Below are positions 17,575 through 28,031 of a stretch of DNA of 64,000 nucleotides, one piece after another. The notes beneath the pieces are model-generated. The model was not told the DNA's origin. It made no database searches and saw nothing but the letters and a program-made list of their open reading frames with translations. Each line of letters begins with the position of its first letter. Within the stretch, counting starts at the first letter, position 1. The stretch lies in the NCBI GenBank assembly GCA_019637115.1, contig JAHBWH010000025.1, positions 1 to 64,000 of the forward strand. Reading direction: 5' to 3'. The position numbers and the translations under genes are program-made. The stretch is from Myxococcales bacterium (lineage in GTDB: Bacteria; Myxococcota_A; Polyangia; Polyangiales; Houyiibacteriaceae).

Positions 17575-20274
17575 TCAGAAGCGGAGCGCGACGTCACCGA
17601 TGATGCGCGTGTCCATCGGTTGGCTCAGCGGGTGTTGGCGGATGCGCTGGAAGGTGAGGTTCGTGCCGGTCACGCCGAGCTCGAGGCGGTCGTTGAAGAG
17701 GCGGTAGCCCACGCGCGCGTTGAGCAAGACGTAGCCATCGAGTGGGAAGTCCTGGAAGCGGACGCCGGTGAGCGTGTCCGTGACCTGCTCGACCCAGACC
17801 TGGTTCGACACCCAGTGGAAGTCGACGTTGAAGTCGAGGCCGAAGGTGGTGCGGTACTGGACGCCGAGGTTGATCTTGTGGGCCGACGTCCGCCGGTCCC
17901 GGCCGCGCACCGGGTTGTCCTGGAAGGCCGAGCTGTCGGTGGGGGACGTGTCGTGATAGGCGTAGTTTGCGTAGACGTCGAGACCGCGGACCGGATACGC
18001 GCGGACACCGAGCTCACCGCCGACCTGGCGGAAGACCGCGTCCTCGTTGTTGAACTGCAGCTCCCCGAGCGGGAAGGCATCGCGCCCCGCGTCGTAGCCC
18101 GCGCGCCCCGCGCCCCAATCGCGGAGTCGGTACGGGTTCACGGAGGCGAGCACGATCTGATTGAAGATCAGGTTGTAATAGAGGTTGGCTTCGAGCGAGA
18201 AGTAGTCGGTCGCCTGGTTCATGTAGCCGAGCTCGAGGCTGACGATGCGCTCGGGGGAGAGGTTCTCGTTGCCGGTCGCGAGCGCCGTGGCGGCTCGCAG
18301 GGGCGTGCGGTTGGAGAAATTCAGGTAGCTCTCGAGGAAGGCCGGCGACCGGAACGCCGTGCCGCCCGTGAAGCGGAGCGAGTTCCCGTCGAGGAAGCGC
18401 CAGACGAGTGAGCCGCGAGGCGAGAACTGGATGCCCTCGAGGAGCGGGTGACGATCGAGGCGGAGGCTCACGGTCAGGCGGAGCCGCTCGTGCAGCTGGA
18501 GTGCATCCTGGATGTACGCGAAGAGGTGCTGCTCGGTCCGCGGCTCGAGCATCCAGTCCCAGTCGACCCCCTTGAAGCGATGACCCACACCCATCGCGAA
18601 GGTGTGCGGGACGCCGAGCTGGAAGGTCCGGTTGAAATTGAGCTCCGTGTCGATGACGTCCTGCTCGATGCGGCCGAAGGTCGAGAGCGCGTTCGGGGGC
18701 ATCTCGAAGGTCCCGTCCGCGTTCGCGAACATTCGGTTCCAATAGACGCGGAGGCCGACGCCGATGGGCGTCGTGAGGGTGAAGTGGGTCTGGCCGAGGA
18801 AGAAGTCGTTGACCGGCACCTCGCGCAGACGGCTGATGCCCTGGATCGAGCCCGCCCCGAAGTTGTACGCGCCACCCGCGCGGGCTACGAAACCGCGGCC
18901 GAAGTCGAAGCGCGCGTCCGCGCTGATGTACGTCCGCTCATAGCTGGCGCGGGTGTTGTCGAAGACGTCCGAGACGCGGTAGTCGACCCGCTCCGACCCC
19001 ACGGGCCGCACGAAGGCGTCGGCGCGCTCGTAGCCGCCCGAGACACGAACGGAGATCGGTCCCGTCCGCCCGCTGACACCCGCCGAGCCGCGGGCGGTGT
19101 TGCGGCTGCCGCCGCCGAGCCGGACGTAGGACTGCGACTCGTTCGGGCTGCGGGTGATGATGTTGATGATGCCGCTGAAAGCGTCGGCGCCGTAGACGGC
19201 GGCGGCCGGGCCGCGGATGACCTCGATGCGCTCGATGTCCTCGACGCCGATCGGGAGCTGCTGCGTCCACGGGGAGCCGAGGAAGTCGAGGCGCACGGTG
19301 CGCCCGTCGATGAGCCAGAGCACCTTGTTCGACTGCCGCTGGTTGGCGCCGCGGATGCCGACATCGGTCATGCTCGCGTAGTGCGTCATCACCTCGGTGC
19401 CCGCGACGCGGCGCATCAGCTGTCCGAGGTCCGTGAGGCCCGAGAGGCGGATGTCCTGCCGCGTGATGATGTGCGTCGAGTTCGGCGCGTCGAGCGGCGA
19501 CTCCGCGAAGCGCGAGGCGGAGACGACCTCCTCCTCGAAGAGGTCCGTGCGCTGCTCACCGAGGCCGAGCGCGGGCTCCTCCGTAGTGGGGGTCTCGGTC
19601 GGCGTGGTCGTCGCGACCTCGGTCGGCTCGGTGGTCGTCGTCGGACGCTCGTCGGCGGCCGCTTGGCGGCGCCGGAGGCTCTCGGCGAGCGCCCGCAAGC
19701 GCTCGGCGCGGTCGCGCAGCGAGTCGCTCTGCGTCGCCTCGGCGAGCGCGGCGATCTGCGTCGCGGACTCCTCGAGCGCGAGGATCTCCTCGCTGCTCAC
19801 GTCGATCTGCTCGACCGGTGGCGCCTCGGGGGTTGGGGCCGTCGTCGGCGTCGTCGTCGCTGCGGCCGCCTGTTGACGCGCCGCGATGCGGTTCTGCAGG
19901 GCCGACAGGAACGACTGCACCTCGGCCCGGTCCGGCGGGTCGCTCTCGATATAGCGCTCGAAATACTCGACCGCGTCCTCGTAGCGTCCGGCCTCGGCGT
20001 ACGCGCGGCCGATGTTGTAGAGGACGTTCGGGTGCGGGAGCGTGTCGTAGGCTATCTCGAGCTCGGCGATGCCCTCCTCGAGCTGGCCTTGGGCGACGAG
20101 GTCCATGCCTCGCCGAAAGTGTCGACGAGCCTCCGTTCGAACGTCCGCGAGCGCCGAGACGGTGACGAGCGCCAACGCGAGCACGAGCCACGGTGTGGCC
20201 CTCGAGCCGCGCGCGCGCAGTTCTCTGCTGTCAACGGAATCGCGAGGCGGGCGAGAGGCGTCGTGTGTGGTCAC
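17575..20274 (-). CDS. TonB-dependent outer-membrane receptor with N-terminal TPR (copy 2)
   Basis: An 899-residue paralogue of the 14925-17552 receptor with the same order: signal peptide (cleavage near ALA-D), TPR segment, Thr/Pro-rich linker, candidate TonB box (EEVVSAS), plug and 22-strand-type barrel. The TPR segment is nearly identical between the two (FRRGMDLVA-GQLEEGIAELE, PHPNVLYNIGRAYAEAGRYEDA), while the plug loop (IRGANQRQSNKVLWLIDG) and barrel are diverged, so the ligands probably differ. GTG start at 20274 with GAGG upstream. It lies 41 bases downstream of a Ser/Thr kinase gene on the same strand. The pair arose by tandem duplication. Confidence 0.92.
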   Translation of the reverse strand: MTTHDASRPPRDSVDSRELRARGSRATPWLVLALALVTVSALADVRTEARRHFRRGMDLVAQGQLEEGIAELEIAYDTLPHPNVLYNIGRAYAEAGRYEDAVEYFERYIESDPPDRAEVQSFLSALQNRIAARQQAAAATTTPTTAPTPEAPPVEQIDVSSEEILALEESATQIAALAEATQSDSLRDRAERLRALAESLRRRQAAADERPTTTTEPTEVATTTPTETPTTEEPALGLGEQRTDLFEEEVVSASRFAESPLDAPNSTHIITRQDIRLSGLTDLGQLMRRVAGTEVMTHYASMTDVGIRGANQRQSNKVLWLIDGRTVRLDFLGSPWTQQLPIGVEDIERIEVIRGPAAAVYGADAFSGIINIITRSPNESQSYVRLGGGSRNTARGSAGVSGRTGPISVRVSGGYERADAFVRPVGSERVDYRVSDVFDNTRASYERTYISADARFDFGRGFVARAGGAYNFGAGSIQGISRLREVPVNDFFLGQTHFTLTTPIGVGLRVYWNRMFANADGTFEMPPNALSTFGRIEQDVIDTELNFNRTFQLGVPHTFAMGVGHRFKGVDWDWMLEPRTEQHLFAYIQDALQLHERLRLTVSLRLDRHPLLEGIQFSPRGSLVWRFLDGNSLRFTGGTAFRSPAFLESYLNFSNRTPLRAATALATGNENLSPERIVSLELGYMNQATDYFSLEANLYYNLIFNQIVLASVNPYRLRDWGAGRAGYDAGRDAFPLGELQFNNEDAVFRQVGGELGVRAYPVRGLDVYANYAYHDTSPTDSSAFQDNPVRGRDRRTSAHKINLGVQYRTTFGLDFNVDFHWVSNQVWVEQVTDTLTGVRFQDFPLDGYVLLNARVGYRLFNDRLELGVTGTNLTFQRIRQHPLSQPMDTRIIGDVALRF

Positions 20275-20315
20275 AGTGTCCTCGTTCTAGGAGTTCGCGA
20301 GCAGCGCTGGGGCGT

Positions 20316-21959
<1,644 letters not shown>

Positions 21960-22325
21960 ACCCCACTACCCCCGGCGACGCCCTGTCGCCGTGAACGCCA
22001 CACCACCCTCGAATTCACGCACCGTCGGGCCACTCGTGTCAACGATTGCGTTGCCCGACGACGAGGATATCCAAGTGCGCGTCGAAACGTCGAGCTTTCC
22101 GCCGGGCGCCCGGCGACCACCGGACGTGGGCCTCGTCGGCACGCGCCGAGCGCCTCGCGCTCGACGTCCGCTAGACAGGCTCGCCCAGCCGGAAACGAAT
22201 CGGCGAACGACCCCGCCAGTTCGCTCGGGGCGCGGCGCGCGCCGTCCCGTGCGTCCGCGAAGGGCCGCCTCAGCGCGCCCTTGCGAGTTCGCTCGTGGCG
22301 TGTCGTGGGTCCGCGAAGGGCCGCC
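21960..22325. other. Intergenic region with duplicated gene tail
   Basis: 366 bases without a gene. A unit of about 55 bases containing GTCCGCGAAGGGCCGCCTCAG occurs twice, near 22251-22281 and 22307-22337. The second copy spans the stop codon of the HEAT-repeat gene, so the first is a degenerate copy of that gene's 3' end. No terminator hairpin with a T-tract was seen. Confidence 0.55.
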
Positions 22326-24284
22326 TCAGCGCGCGCCCGCGCGGATCTGCACGTCCGCGACCTGCGAGGGCAGGTCGGCGAGCACCAGCTCGCCCGACTC
22401 GGGGACGGGGAGCCGCAGCGTTCGACCGTCGCCCAGCGCGATCTCGGCCCGCAGCCCGGCGACGCTCGAGGAGACGACGCGAGCGCGGAGCACCTCGCGG
22501 CCGCGCGGCGCCGCGTAGGGGAGGCCCGAGGCGGCGCGCTCGAAGAGCCGGCGCAAGGGCAGCTCGGTCGTCCTTCGGGCGTGCCTCGCGACCGCCCCCC
22601 TCGCCGAGGGGGAGAGCGGGAGCGTCGCGAGCGCGCTGGCCGCGGCGCGCCGCACCGTGGGCGTCGGATCGGTGGCGACGTCGAGGATCGCGCGCCAGGC
22701 GCCGCCTTGGCCGAGTCGACCGAGGGCCAGCGCCGCGTGGGCACGGGCACGCGGATCGGTGCTGCGTAGCAATCGGCGGAGCTGCCGGTCGCGCCGGCTC
22801 GCGTGGCGAGCGGACATGGGCGCACCGGAGACCAACAGCGCCGCCTCCGGCGCGCGGGCCTCGTCCGCGAGCGCCGCGAGCAAGGGGGCTGGCTCGAGTG
22901 TGCCTCCGAGCATCGCGAGCGCGACGGCCGCGGTGCGCCAGACGTCCACGTCGGTCTCTGCCTCGAGGGCATCGACGAGCGCGGGCCGAGCGTCCCGGTC
23001 GTCGAGGAGCGCGAGCGCGTACGCCGCGAGGGCGCGCCGATCCGGCGCGACGTCTCCGAGCCTGTCCCGCCAGGCTGGCGCGACGGTCGGGTCCTGCGCC
23101 ACCGCGCGGAGCCACAGACCCCGCTCACCGGACAGACCCCTGAGCGCCTCGAGCCCCCGAACTCGCTCGACGCGCGGCAACGGCCAACGACGCATGGTGA
23201 GCGCGATCGCCAGCGTCACGGCCTCATGGGTGTCCGCGGCGCCGTGCTCGAGCTCGCTCGCCAACACACCGAGGCCTGCTCCTGCGTCGACCTCCACGAG
23301 CGCGTCCGCGGCCTCCTCGGCGCGGCTGCCCTCACGGATCAGGCCATGCAAGATGGGGAGAAGCGCCGCGTGCGGGCTCGACAGCACGAGGTCGGCCGCC
23401 GCGCGGACGCGGTCGGGGTCGTCGGACGTGACCTCCGCACGCAGCAGCGGCTCGGCGACGCCGACGTCGAGCGCCATCACCTGCCGGAGGAGCTTCGTCC
23501 GCAGCGCGCCCTCGGCGCCTTCGAGCCGAGCCGCGAGGAGGCCCACGTCGCCTGGCCGTCCCACGCGGGCGAGCGCGTCCCACGCGAGCGCCGCGACGTT
23601 CTCGTCGGGGTCCTCGGTCGCCCGAAGGACGGCGGGCCGCGCGCGTGCGTCCCCAGCGCGGGCGAGCGCGACGAGGGCGGCGCGCCGGACGGGCGGCGGG
23701 AAACCCGTGCCCGCGCCATCGGCGAGCCGCGCGAGCATCGGGGTCGCCTCGACGTCGCCCGCCAGGAGCTCGATGGCGGGAAGGAACGTCGGCTCGTCGC
23801 GCAACCGCGCTGTGAGCGCTGGGGTCGCGATGATCCCCATCGAGCGCAGGGCCGCCGCGATCGGTGCGCGCAGGTCGTCACGCGCCACCAGGGCGTCCAC
23901 GAGCGCCTGCGCCGCCTCGGCCGTCCCGACGGCAGCGAGCGCACTCGACAGAGCGGTCGCGTCCACCGGGCTCGCCGTCCGCAGCGCCTCGCCGAGCCCC
24001 TCCACGTTCGACGCGTGAGCGCGCGCCTCGAGCGCCTCGCCGAGCGCACGGCGCACGCTCGCGTCCCGCTCGCTCACGGGCGCTTCGAGCAGCACGACGC
24101 GGGCGGTCTCTTCGTCACCTCGCGTCGCGAGCGCGGCCGCCGCTTCGCGCCGCGCCCGCGACTCGCTGCTCTGCAGCGCGCGCGCGGCCTCGAGGGCGGG
24201 CAGGTGCTCGGACCAGGCTCGCCTCTGGGCGCCCGCGGTCGAAGCGCACGCGAAGAGGAGGAGGCAAAGCCACGCCCGCGTCAT
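22326..24284 (-). CDS. Exported HEAT-repeat protein
   Basis: A 652-residue protein. A short signal peptide with a possible lipobox (LLLFACAST) or cleavage after AGA opens it. The rest is an alpha-alpha solenoid of HEAT/PBS-lyase-like repeats, seen as recurring units such as ARVVLLEAPVSERDASVRRA, AALVALARAGDARARPAVL and AAVALAMLGG-type helices spaced about 30 residues apart. The C-terminal 70 residues are beta-rich. HEAT repeats make protein-protein scaffolds; no catalytic motif is visible. It lies upstream of, and in the same direction as, the kinase/receptor set, but 366 bases away, so probably a separate transcript. Its repeat content is clear; its partner is unknown. Confidence 0.85.
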   Translation of the reverse strand: MTRAWLCLLLFACASTAGAQRRAWSEHLPALEAARALQSSESRARREAAAALATRGDEETARVVLLEAPVSERDASVRRALGEALEARAHASNVEGLGEALRTASPVDATALSSALAAVGTAEAAQALVDALVARDDLRAPIAAALRSMGIIATPALTARLRDEPTFLPAIELLAGDVEATPMLARLADGAGTGFPPPVRRAALVALARAGDARARPAVLRATEDPDENVAALAWDALARVGRPGDVGLLAARLEGAEGALRTKLLRQVMALDVGVAEPLLRAEVTSDDPDRVRAAADLVLSSPHAALLPILHGLIREGSRAEEAADALVEVDAGAGLGVLASELEHGAADTHEAVTLAIALTMRRWPLPRVERVRGLEALRGLSGERGLWLRAVAQDPTVAPAWRDRLGDVAPDRRALAAYALALLDDRDARPALVDALEAETDVDVWRTAAVALAMLGGTLEPAPLLAALADEARAPEAALLVSGAPMSARHASRRDRQLRRLLRSTDPRARAHAALALGRLGQGGAWRAILDVATDPTPTVRRAAASALATLPLSPSARGAVARHARRTTELPLRRLFERAASGLPYAAPRGREVLRARVVSSSVAGLRAEIALGDGRTLRLPVPESGELVLADLPSQVADVQIRAGAR

Positions 24285-24354
24285 CCGCCGTGTCTACCAC
24301 GACCATGGCCCGTGTGGCTCCAAGAGCGCCGGCTGTCGGGCGTCGGGCTCCTCC

Positions 24355-24870
24355 TCAGCCCTCGTCGGCGGCGCAAGCCAACGTGACCACGTGGGTGTGG
24401 TTGCCAGCGCCGTTACCGCTCGACGTGACCATCACCGTCGCGCCGGACGCGAGCATCGCGAAGTCCTCCGCCGAGACCATGATCGTGTGCGTATGGTTGC
24501 CGCCAGAGAGCGTGTAGGTTCGGGGCTCGCCCGCTGCCACGTCGGCCGCCGGGACGGTCACCGCGTGTGCTTGGCCGCCGGCGTGGTTGGTCCCGATGGT
24601 CGTGGTGACCGAATCGCAGGCGACGGGTGGATCGCCCGCGTCCATCGGACCAGCGTCGGGGTCCTCTCCTGCGTCGGTCGGATCCTCGCCCGCGTCCGTC
24701 CGGCCCGCGTCCATGGGATCCTCTCCCGCGTCCATGGGATCGTCGCCGGCGTCCATCGGGTCCTCGCCCGCGTCCATCGTCGGATCGTCGTCGTCGTCCC
24801 CGCAGGCGAGGAGGCTGGTTCCGGCGATCAAGGCGAGGGTACGGACGAAGTCTCTGCGAGTCGTAGTCAT
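24355..24870 (-). CDS. Tat-type lipoprotein with Asp-Ala-Gly repeat and His-rich domain
   Basis: A 171-residue protein starting at the ATG at 24870. The N-terminus TTTRRDFVRTLALIAG carries a twin-arginine motif, followed by a lipobox (TSLLAC), so a folded lipoprotein exported by Tat is likely. An acidic linker of DAGEDPM-like repeats follows (residues 24-75). The C-terminal domain repeats His motifs (GGQAHAVTVPAADV, GGNHTHTIMVSAEDF, GNGAGNHTHVVTLAC) spaced about 30 residues apart. Clusters of His and HTH triplets in an extracytoplasmic domain suggest metal binding, but this is inference. Confidence 0.8.
   Translation of the reverse strand: MTTTRRDFVRTLALIAGTSLLACGDDDDDPTMDAGEDPMDAGDDPMDAGEDPMDAGRTDAGEDPTDAGEDPDAGPMDAGDPPVACDSVTTTIGTNHAGGQAHAVTVPAADVAAGEPRTYTLSGGNHTHTIMVSAEDFAMLASGATVMVTSSGNGAGNHTHVVTLACAADEG
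24629..24790. repeat. In-frame repeat encoding DAG-EDPM linker
   Basis: Direct repeats of a 15-18-base unit (GCGTCCATGGGATCCTC and variants) inside the Tat lipoprotein gene, encoding an acidic DAGEDPM linker. Such DAG linkers recur in other lipoproteins of this window. Confidence 0.75.
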
Positions 24871-25052
24871 GCGCCGAAAAGTACCGCCTCGGCGACGCGA
24901 AGGGGCGAAGCGATCGTCCGGCAAACGACGGACATCGGAGCGCGCCGATACGCAGCGGCGCCGAGGGCGGGTGCGTCTGGCAGAGTCGCGACCGCTCAGG
25001 ACGGTCGTTCAGCAGGGGTCGCGCTCGGCGTCGCGGGGTTCAGGACGGTCGC

Positions 25053-26366
25053 TCAGCGGTCATCTTCCGGGAGCTCGACCGCGTGCTGCGTCTCGGCCTC
25101 CAGATCGTCGAAGGTGCCGCCCTCGAGCTCGTACGCGTCGGGCGCGTCCGAGTTGATGTCGTACGTGTCGTTCGGGTCGGCCGCGTCGTCGTTCCCGCCC
25201 GCGTCGAGGAAGGCGTCGACGTCGTCCGACGCCTCTACGTCGTCGCCGAGCGCGTCGTCGCCGAGCGCGTCGTCGAGGGCCACCGCCTCGGTGGCGGGCG
25301 CCATCGCGGCGCCCGTCGGCGGCAACGAAGGTGGCGCGGGCGGCTGGAGCCGGTCACCGGGTCGCGGCGCCGGGCTCACGCGCAGGGAAGGATCGAGCGT
25401 CGGGCGCGGAGGCGCGGCCGGGATTGGCAACGTGTCGCCGTATTGGAAGTGGCCGGTCGATGGCCGCGCCTGCACGGGGGTCGCCTCGGGCCACCACGTC
25501 GCCGGCGCCATCGGACGGGTGAGCACGCCGCCAGGCGGGGCTTGCAAGCGGAAGCCCGCTGGTGCGCTCGGAAGCGCCGGAGGAGGAGCGCCGGACGGGG
25601 CGGCGAGCGACGACGGGCGCAACGACTCGACGCTCCCGACGACCGTCGCGCCTTCGACGGGTTCGTCGAAGCCCGCGTCGTCGAACGCTTCACTCGCTGC
25701 GTCCTCCCACCCGCCGGGCTCCTCGGCGCCGAGCTCGTCGGCCGAGGGTGTGAACGACGCGAAGACCTCCGCTTCCGCCGCATCGGCGGCAGGCTCCGCG
25801 GGCACCTCGTACGCTTCGTCGGCTGAGGCGTATGCCTCCTCGGCGCCGTACCCCTCGGGCTCCGCGCCATACCCGGCCTCGGCCGAGGGCTCCTCGCCCA
25901 ACGCGTCATCACCGCCCGCAGCATAGGGGTCGAGGGCGGCCTCGCCGTCCACGTCGTCTCCAACGCCGTACGCGGCGTCGGTGCCCGACACCTCGGCCTC
26001 GAGATCCTCGAGCGAGACCTCTCCGGTCGCCGGATCGGCGCCATAGAGCGACTGGCGCGCGAGGACGATGCGCTCGTAGACGACCTCCGATCGTCCATCG
26101 AGCTGGAGGCTGTCGAAGACGATGTCGAAGCGCGTCTCGGGGGCGCGCTCCTCACCACCGTCGACCGCCGCGGCGACCCGCCCGACGCCGGTCAGCGCCT
26201 CGGTGCCGTCCATCAGGAGCACGGCGAACCCGACGGTCTCCCCTTCGCTGAAGGGTGAGGGGCCGTAGAGGATGATGCGCTCCTCGTCGACGCGATCCGC
26301 GAGCCCCTCCGAGAGCTCGGAGAGGTCACCGAAGGCGGTCGGTACGGTCAGGACTTCGCTCGTCAT
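25053..26366 (-). CDS. Protein with N-terminal PilZ-like domain and acidic low-complexity region
   Basis: A 437-residue cytoplasmic protein. The N-terminal 110 residues (FGDLSELSEGLADRV, EGETVGFAVLLMDGTEALTG, FDIVFDSLQLDGRSEVV) resemble the PilZ-like domain found in many myxobacterial proteins. The classical RxxxR c-di-GMP motif is not evident, so binding is uncertain. The remaining 300 residues are Asp/Glu/Ala/Pro-rich and probably disordered. The ATG at 26366 was chosen, though two upstream GTGs are in frame near the same GAGGAG. It starts about 20 bases after the end of xseB and may be co-transcribed with it. A copy of its 3' end lies downstream (24999-25015). Confidence 0.75.
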   Translation of the reverse strand: MTSEVLTVPTAFGDLSELSEGLADRVDEERIILYGPSPFSEGETVGFAVLLMDGTEALTGVGRVAAAVDGGEERAPETRFDIVFDSLQLDGRSEVVYERIVLARQSLYGADPATGEVSLEDLEAEVSGTDAAYGVGDDVDGEAALDPYAAGGDDALGEEPSAEAGYGAEPEGYGAEEAYASADEAYEVPAEPAADAAEAEVFASFTPSADELGAEEPGGWEDAASEAFDDAGFDEPVEGATVVGSVESLRPSSLAAPSGAPPPALPSAPAGFRLQAPPGGVLTRPMAPATWWPEATPVQARPSTGHFQYGDTLPIPAAPPRPTLDPSLRVSPAPRPGDRLQPPAPPSLPPTGAAMAPATEAVALDDALGDDALGDDVEASDDVDAFLDAGGNDDAADPNDTYDINSDAPDAYELEGGTFDDLEAETQHAVELPEDDR

Positions 26367-26384
26367 CGACACCACGACTCCTCG

Positions 26385-26648
26385 TCAACCGTCCTGCAGG
26401 GGTCGGACGCTGGGCGCGCCCTCTCCCGCCAGCAGGAGCTCCACTCGGCGCTCGGCCTCGTCCAGGCGCAGCGCCCCGGCCCGCGCCAACTTCACGCCGT
26501 CTTCGAAGACCCTCAACGACTCGTCCAGCGGGAGCGTGCCCGCTTCGAGGCGCTCGACGGCCTCCTCGAGGCGACGGACGAGCTCTTCGAACGACGGCTC
26601 GTCGCCGTCGCCGGGCTCTTGGGTCGTTTTCGTGCGCTTGGTCATCAC
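26385..26648 (-). CDS. xseB: Exodeoxyribonuclease VII small subunit
   Basis: An 87-residue protein with the characteristic XseB segment SFEELVRRLEEAVERLEAG, then LPLDESLRVFEDGVKLAR and the closing LDEAERRVELLL. It forms the helical small subunits that assemble with XseA to degrade single-stranded DNA in both directions. Length is normal for the family (about 80). The start is ATG at 26648 or the next ATG at 26645. The xseA partner is not in the window; in many bacteria the two genes are adjacent, so this is a separated arrangement. The downstream gene starts close by on the same strand. Confidence 0.95.
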   Translation of the reverse strand: MMTKRTKTTQEPGDGDEPSFEELVRRLEEAVERLEAGTLPLDESLRVFEDGVKLARAGALRLDEAERRVELLLAGEGAPSVRPLQDG

Positions 26649-26857
26649 GGGCTACAGATCGCACCGGACGATGCCGCAGGCGGGGGTCCAAGGTCAACAG
26701 CAGCGTGGGGTTTCCCACGACGACGCCCGCCGGATTGGGCGGCAGAAACGCGTCGCTCGCCCTTGCCGGCAAGGACGAGTGCCGACAGCCTGTAGAGGGC
26801 CGCTCACAGCCCGTCGAGACCCCCTTCGACGGACGGTCAGGCCCCGAGGTCCATGCC

Positions 26858-27502
26858 GTGAATTGGTCGCTCTTCGCCGTCACTTCGCTCGGAGCCGCGT
26901 TCTGTTGGGGCGTCGCCGCGCTCCGCGCCCGCAAGCGAGCCCGGAGGCCCGAGGACACGCCCCTCTGCGTCGTCGCGTCCCTCACCGAGGGGCGGTTCCG
27001 GGTGGTCGGACGGATCGCCCCGATCCGAACGATCCCGAGCGCGGTCGACGGCACCCCTTGCGTGTACCGAGACGTCGCCGAGTATCGAGCGATGCCGGGA
27101 GCGCGCGGAGCGCTTCGCAGCGAGATCGCGCACGAGGTGAGCGCCCACCCGTTCTTCGTCGACGATGGGACCGGCCATCTCTTGGTCGATCCGCGGTACG
27201 CCGAGATCGAGGCGGTCTCGGTCTCCGAGGACGACGGCCTCACGACCGAGCGGCGGCTACGCGCCGGCGAAGAGATCGAGGTCGTCGGGACGATGTGTCG
27301 CCTCGAGGTCGAGCGAGAGGGCGGCCCGTACCGGGGCGCGACGGCGTGCTGGGGTGTCGACGCGAGCGACGCCCCACCCAAGATCAGCTATCGCACCGCG
27401 CCGGAGATGCTCGAGCCGAGTGATGACGTGAACGCCTTCTTCCGGGGGGCGGGCTTCCTCCTCGTCTTCGCGGGGGCGCTGATTGGCGCGCTGGCGGGGT
27501 AA
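26858..27502 (+). CDS. GIDE-domain-like membrane protein
   Basis: A 214-residue protein with a GTG start at 26858 and GAGG upstream. The preceding in-frame residues are not typical coding sequence. One transmembrane helix lies near the N-terminus (WSLFAVTSLGAAFCWGVAAL) and another at the very C-terminus (FLLVFAGALIGALAG). Between them is a beta-rich domain with VVGRIAPI, GTPCVYRDVAEYRA, HPFFVDDGTGHLLVDP and EIEVVGTMCRL. These match the GIDE/MUL1-type domain pattern, in which a small residue-rich core flanks a short loop. Such domains sit in the membrane-facing portion of the human ligase MUL1; this protein has no RING domain. Function in bacteria is unknown. Confidence 0.72.
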   Translation: MNWSLFAVTSLGAAFCWGVAALRARKRARRPEDTPLCVVASLTEGRFRVVGRIAPIRTIPSAVDGTPCVYRDVAEYRAMPGARGALRSEIAHEVSAHPFFVDDGTGHLLVDPRYAEIEAVSVSEDDGLTTERRLRAGEEIEVVGTMCRLEVEREGGPYRGATACWGVDASDAPPKISYRTAPEMLEPSDDVNAFFRGAGFLLVFAGALIGALAG

Positions 27503-28031
27503 AAGAAGCAGAGCAGAGCAGTCCCCTGCCCTTGCCCTTGCCCTTGCCCCCCAGTTCCCAGTGAAAGCAGAGAGCAGCCCCCCAACTGCCCCTGCCCTGA
27601 GTCGTCCCCCCCCCCGACCCTAATCAGTGCAGTCGAGGGAGACGAGTCCGCTACCCCTGCCGAAAGCCGTTTCGCGGCTCATGTGCCGCTCGTCCAGAGC
27701 AAGGCAAGCAGGCAGGGTAGCGCGGGCAGGGGCAAGTCCGGGCAGGGGCAAGTCCGGGCAGGGGCAAGTCCGGGCAGGGGCAAGTCCGGGCAGGGGCAAG
27801 CCTGGGAAAGGGCGAGCCTGGGAAAGGGCGAGCCTGGGAAAGGGCGAGCCTGGGAAAGGGCGAGCTGGGAAAGGGCGAGCCTGGGAAAGGGCGAGCCTGG
27901 GAAAGGGCGAGCCTGGGAAAGGGCGAGCCTGGGAAAGGGCGAGCCTGGGAAAGGGCGAGCCTGGGAAAGGGCAAGGGCGGGGCAGGGGCAGGGGCAGGGG
28001 CAGGGGCAGGGGCAGGGGACGTCTTGACCTC
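27503..28031. repeat. G-rich minisatellite between convergent genes
   Basis: Fills the gap between the GIDE-like gene and the esterase. The first part (about 27511-27600) has a C-rich repeat with CCCTTGCC units and an approximate duplication. From 27723 to 28019 it is built from a 16-base GGGCAAGTCCGGGCAG unit (about five copies), a 16-base AGCCTGGGAAAGGGCG unit (about eleven copies, one with a single-base loss) and a run of GGGGCA. The two parts have opposite orientation and could pair. The same GGGGCA run occurs at 60167-60186. Reading frames in it are artefacts. Confidence 0.85.
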
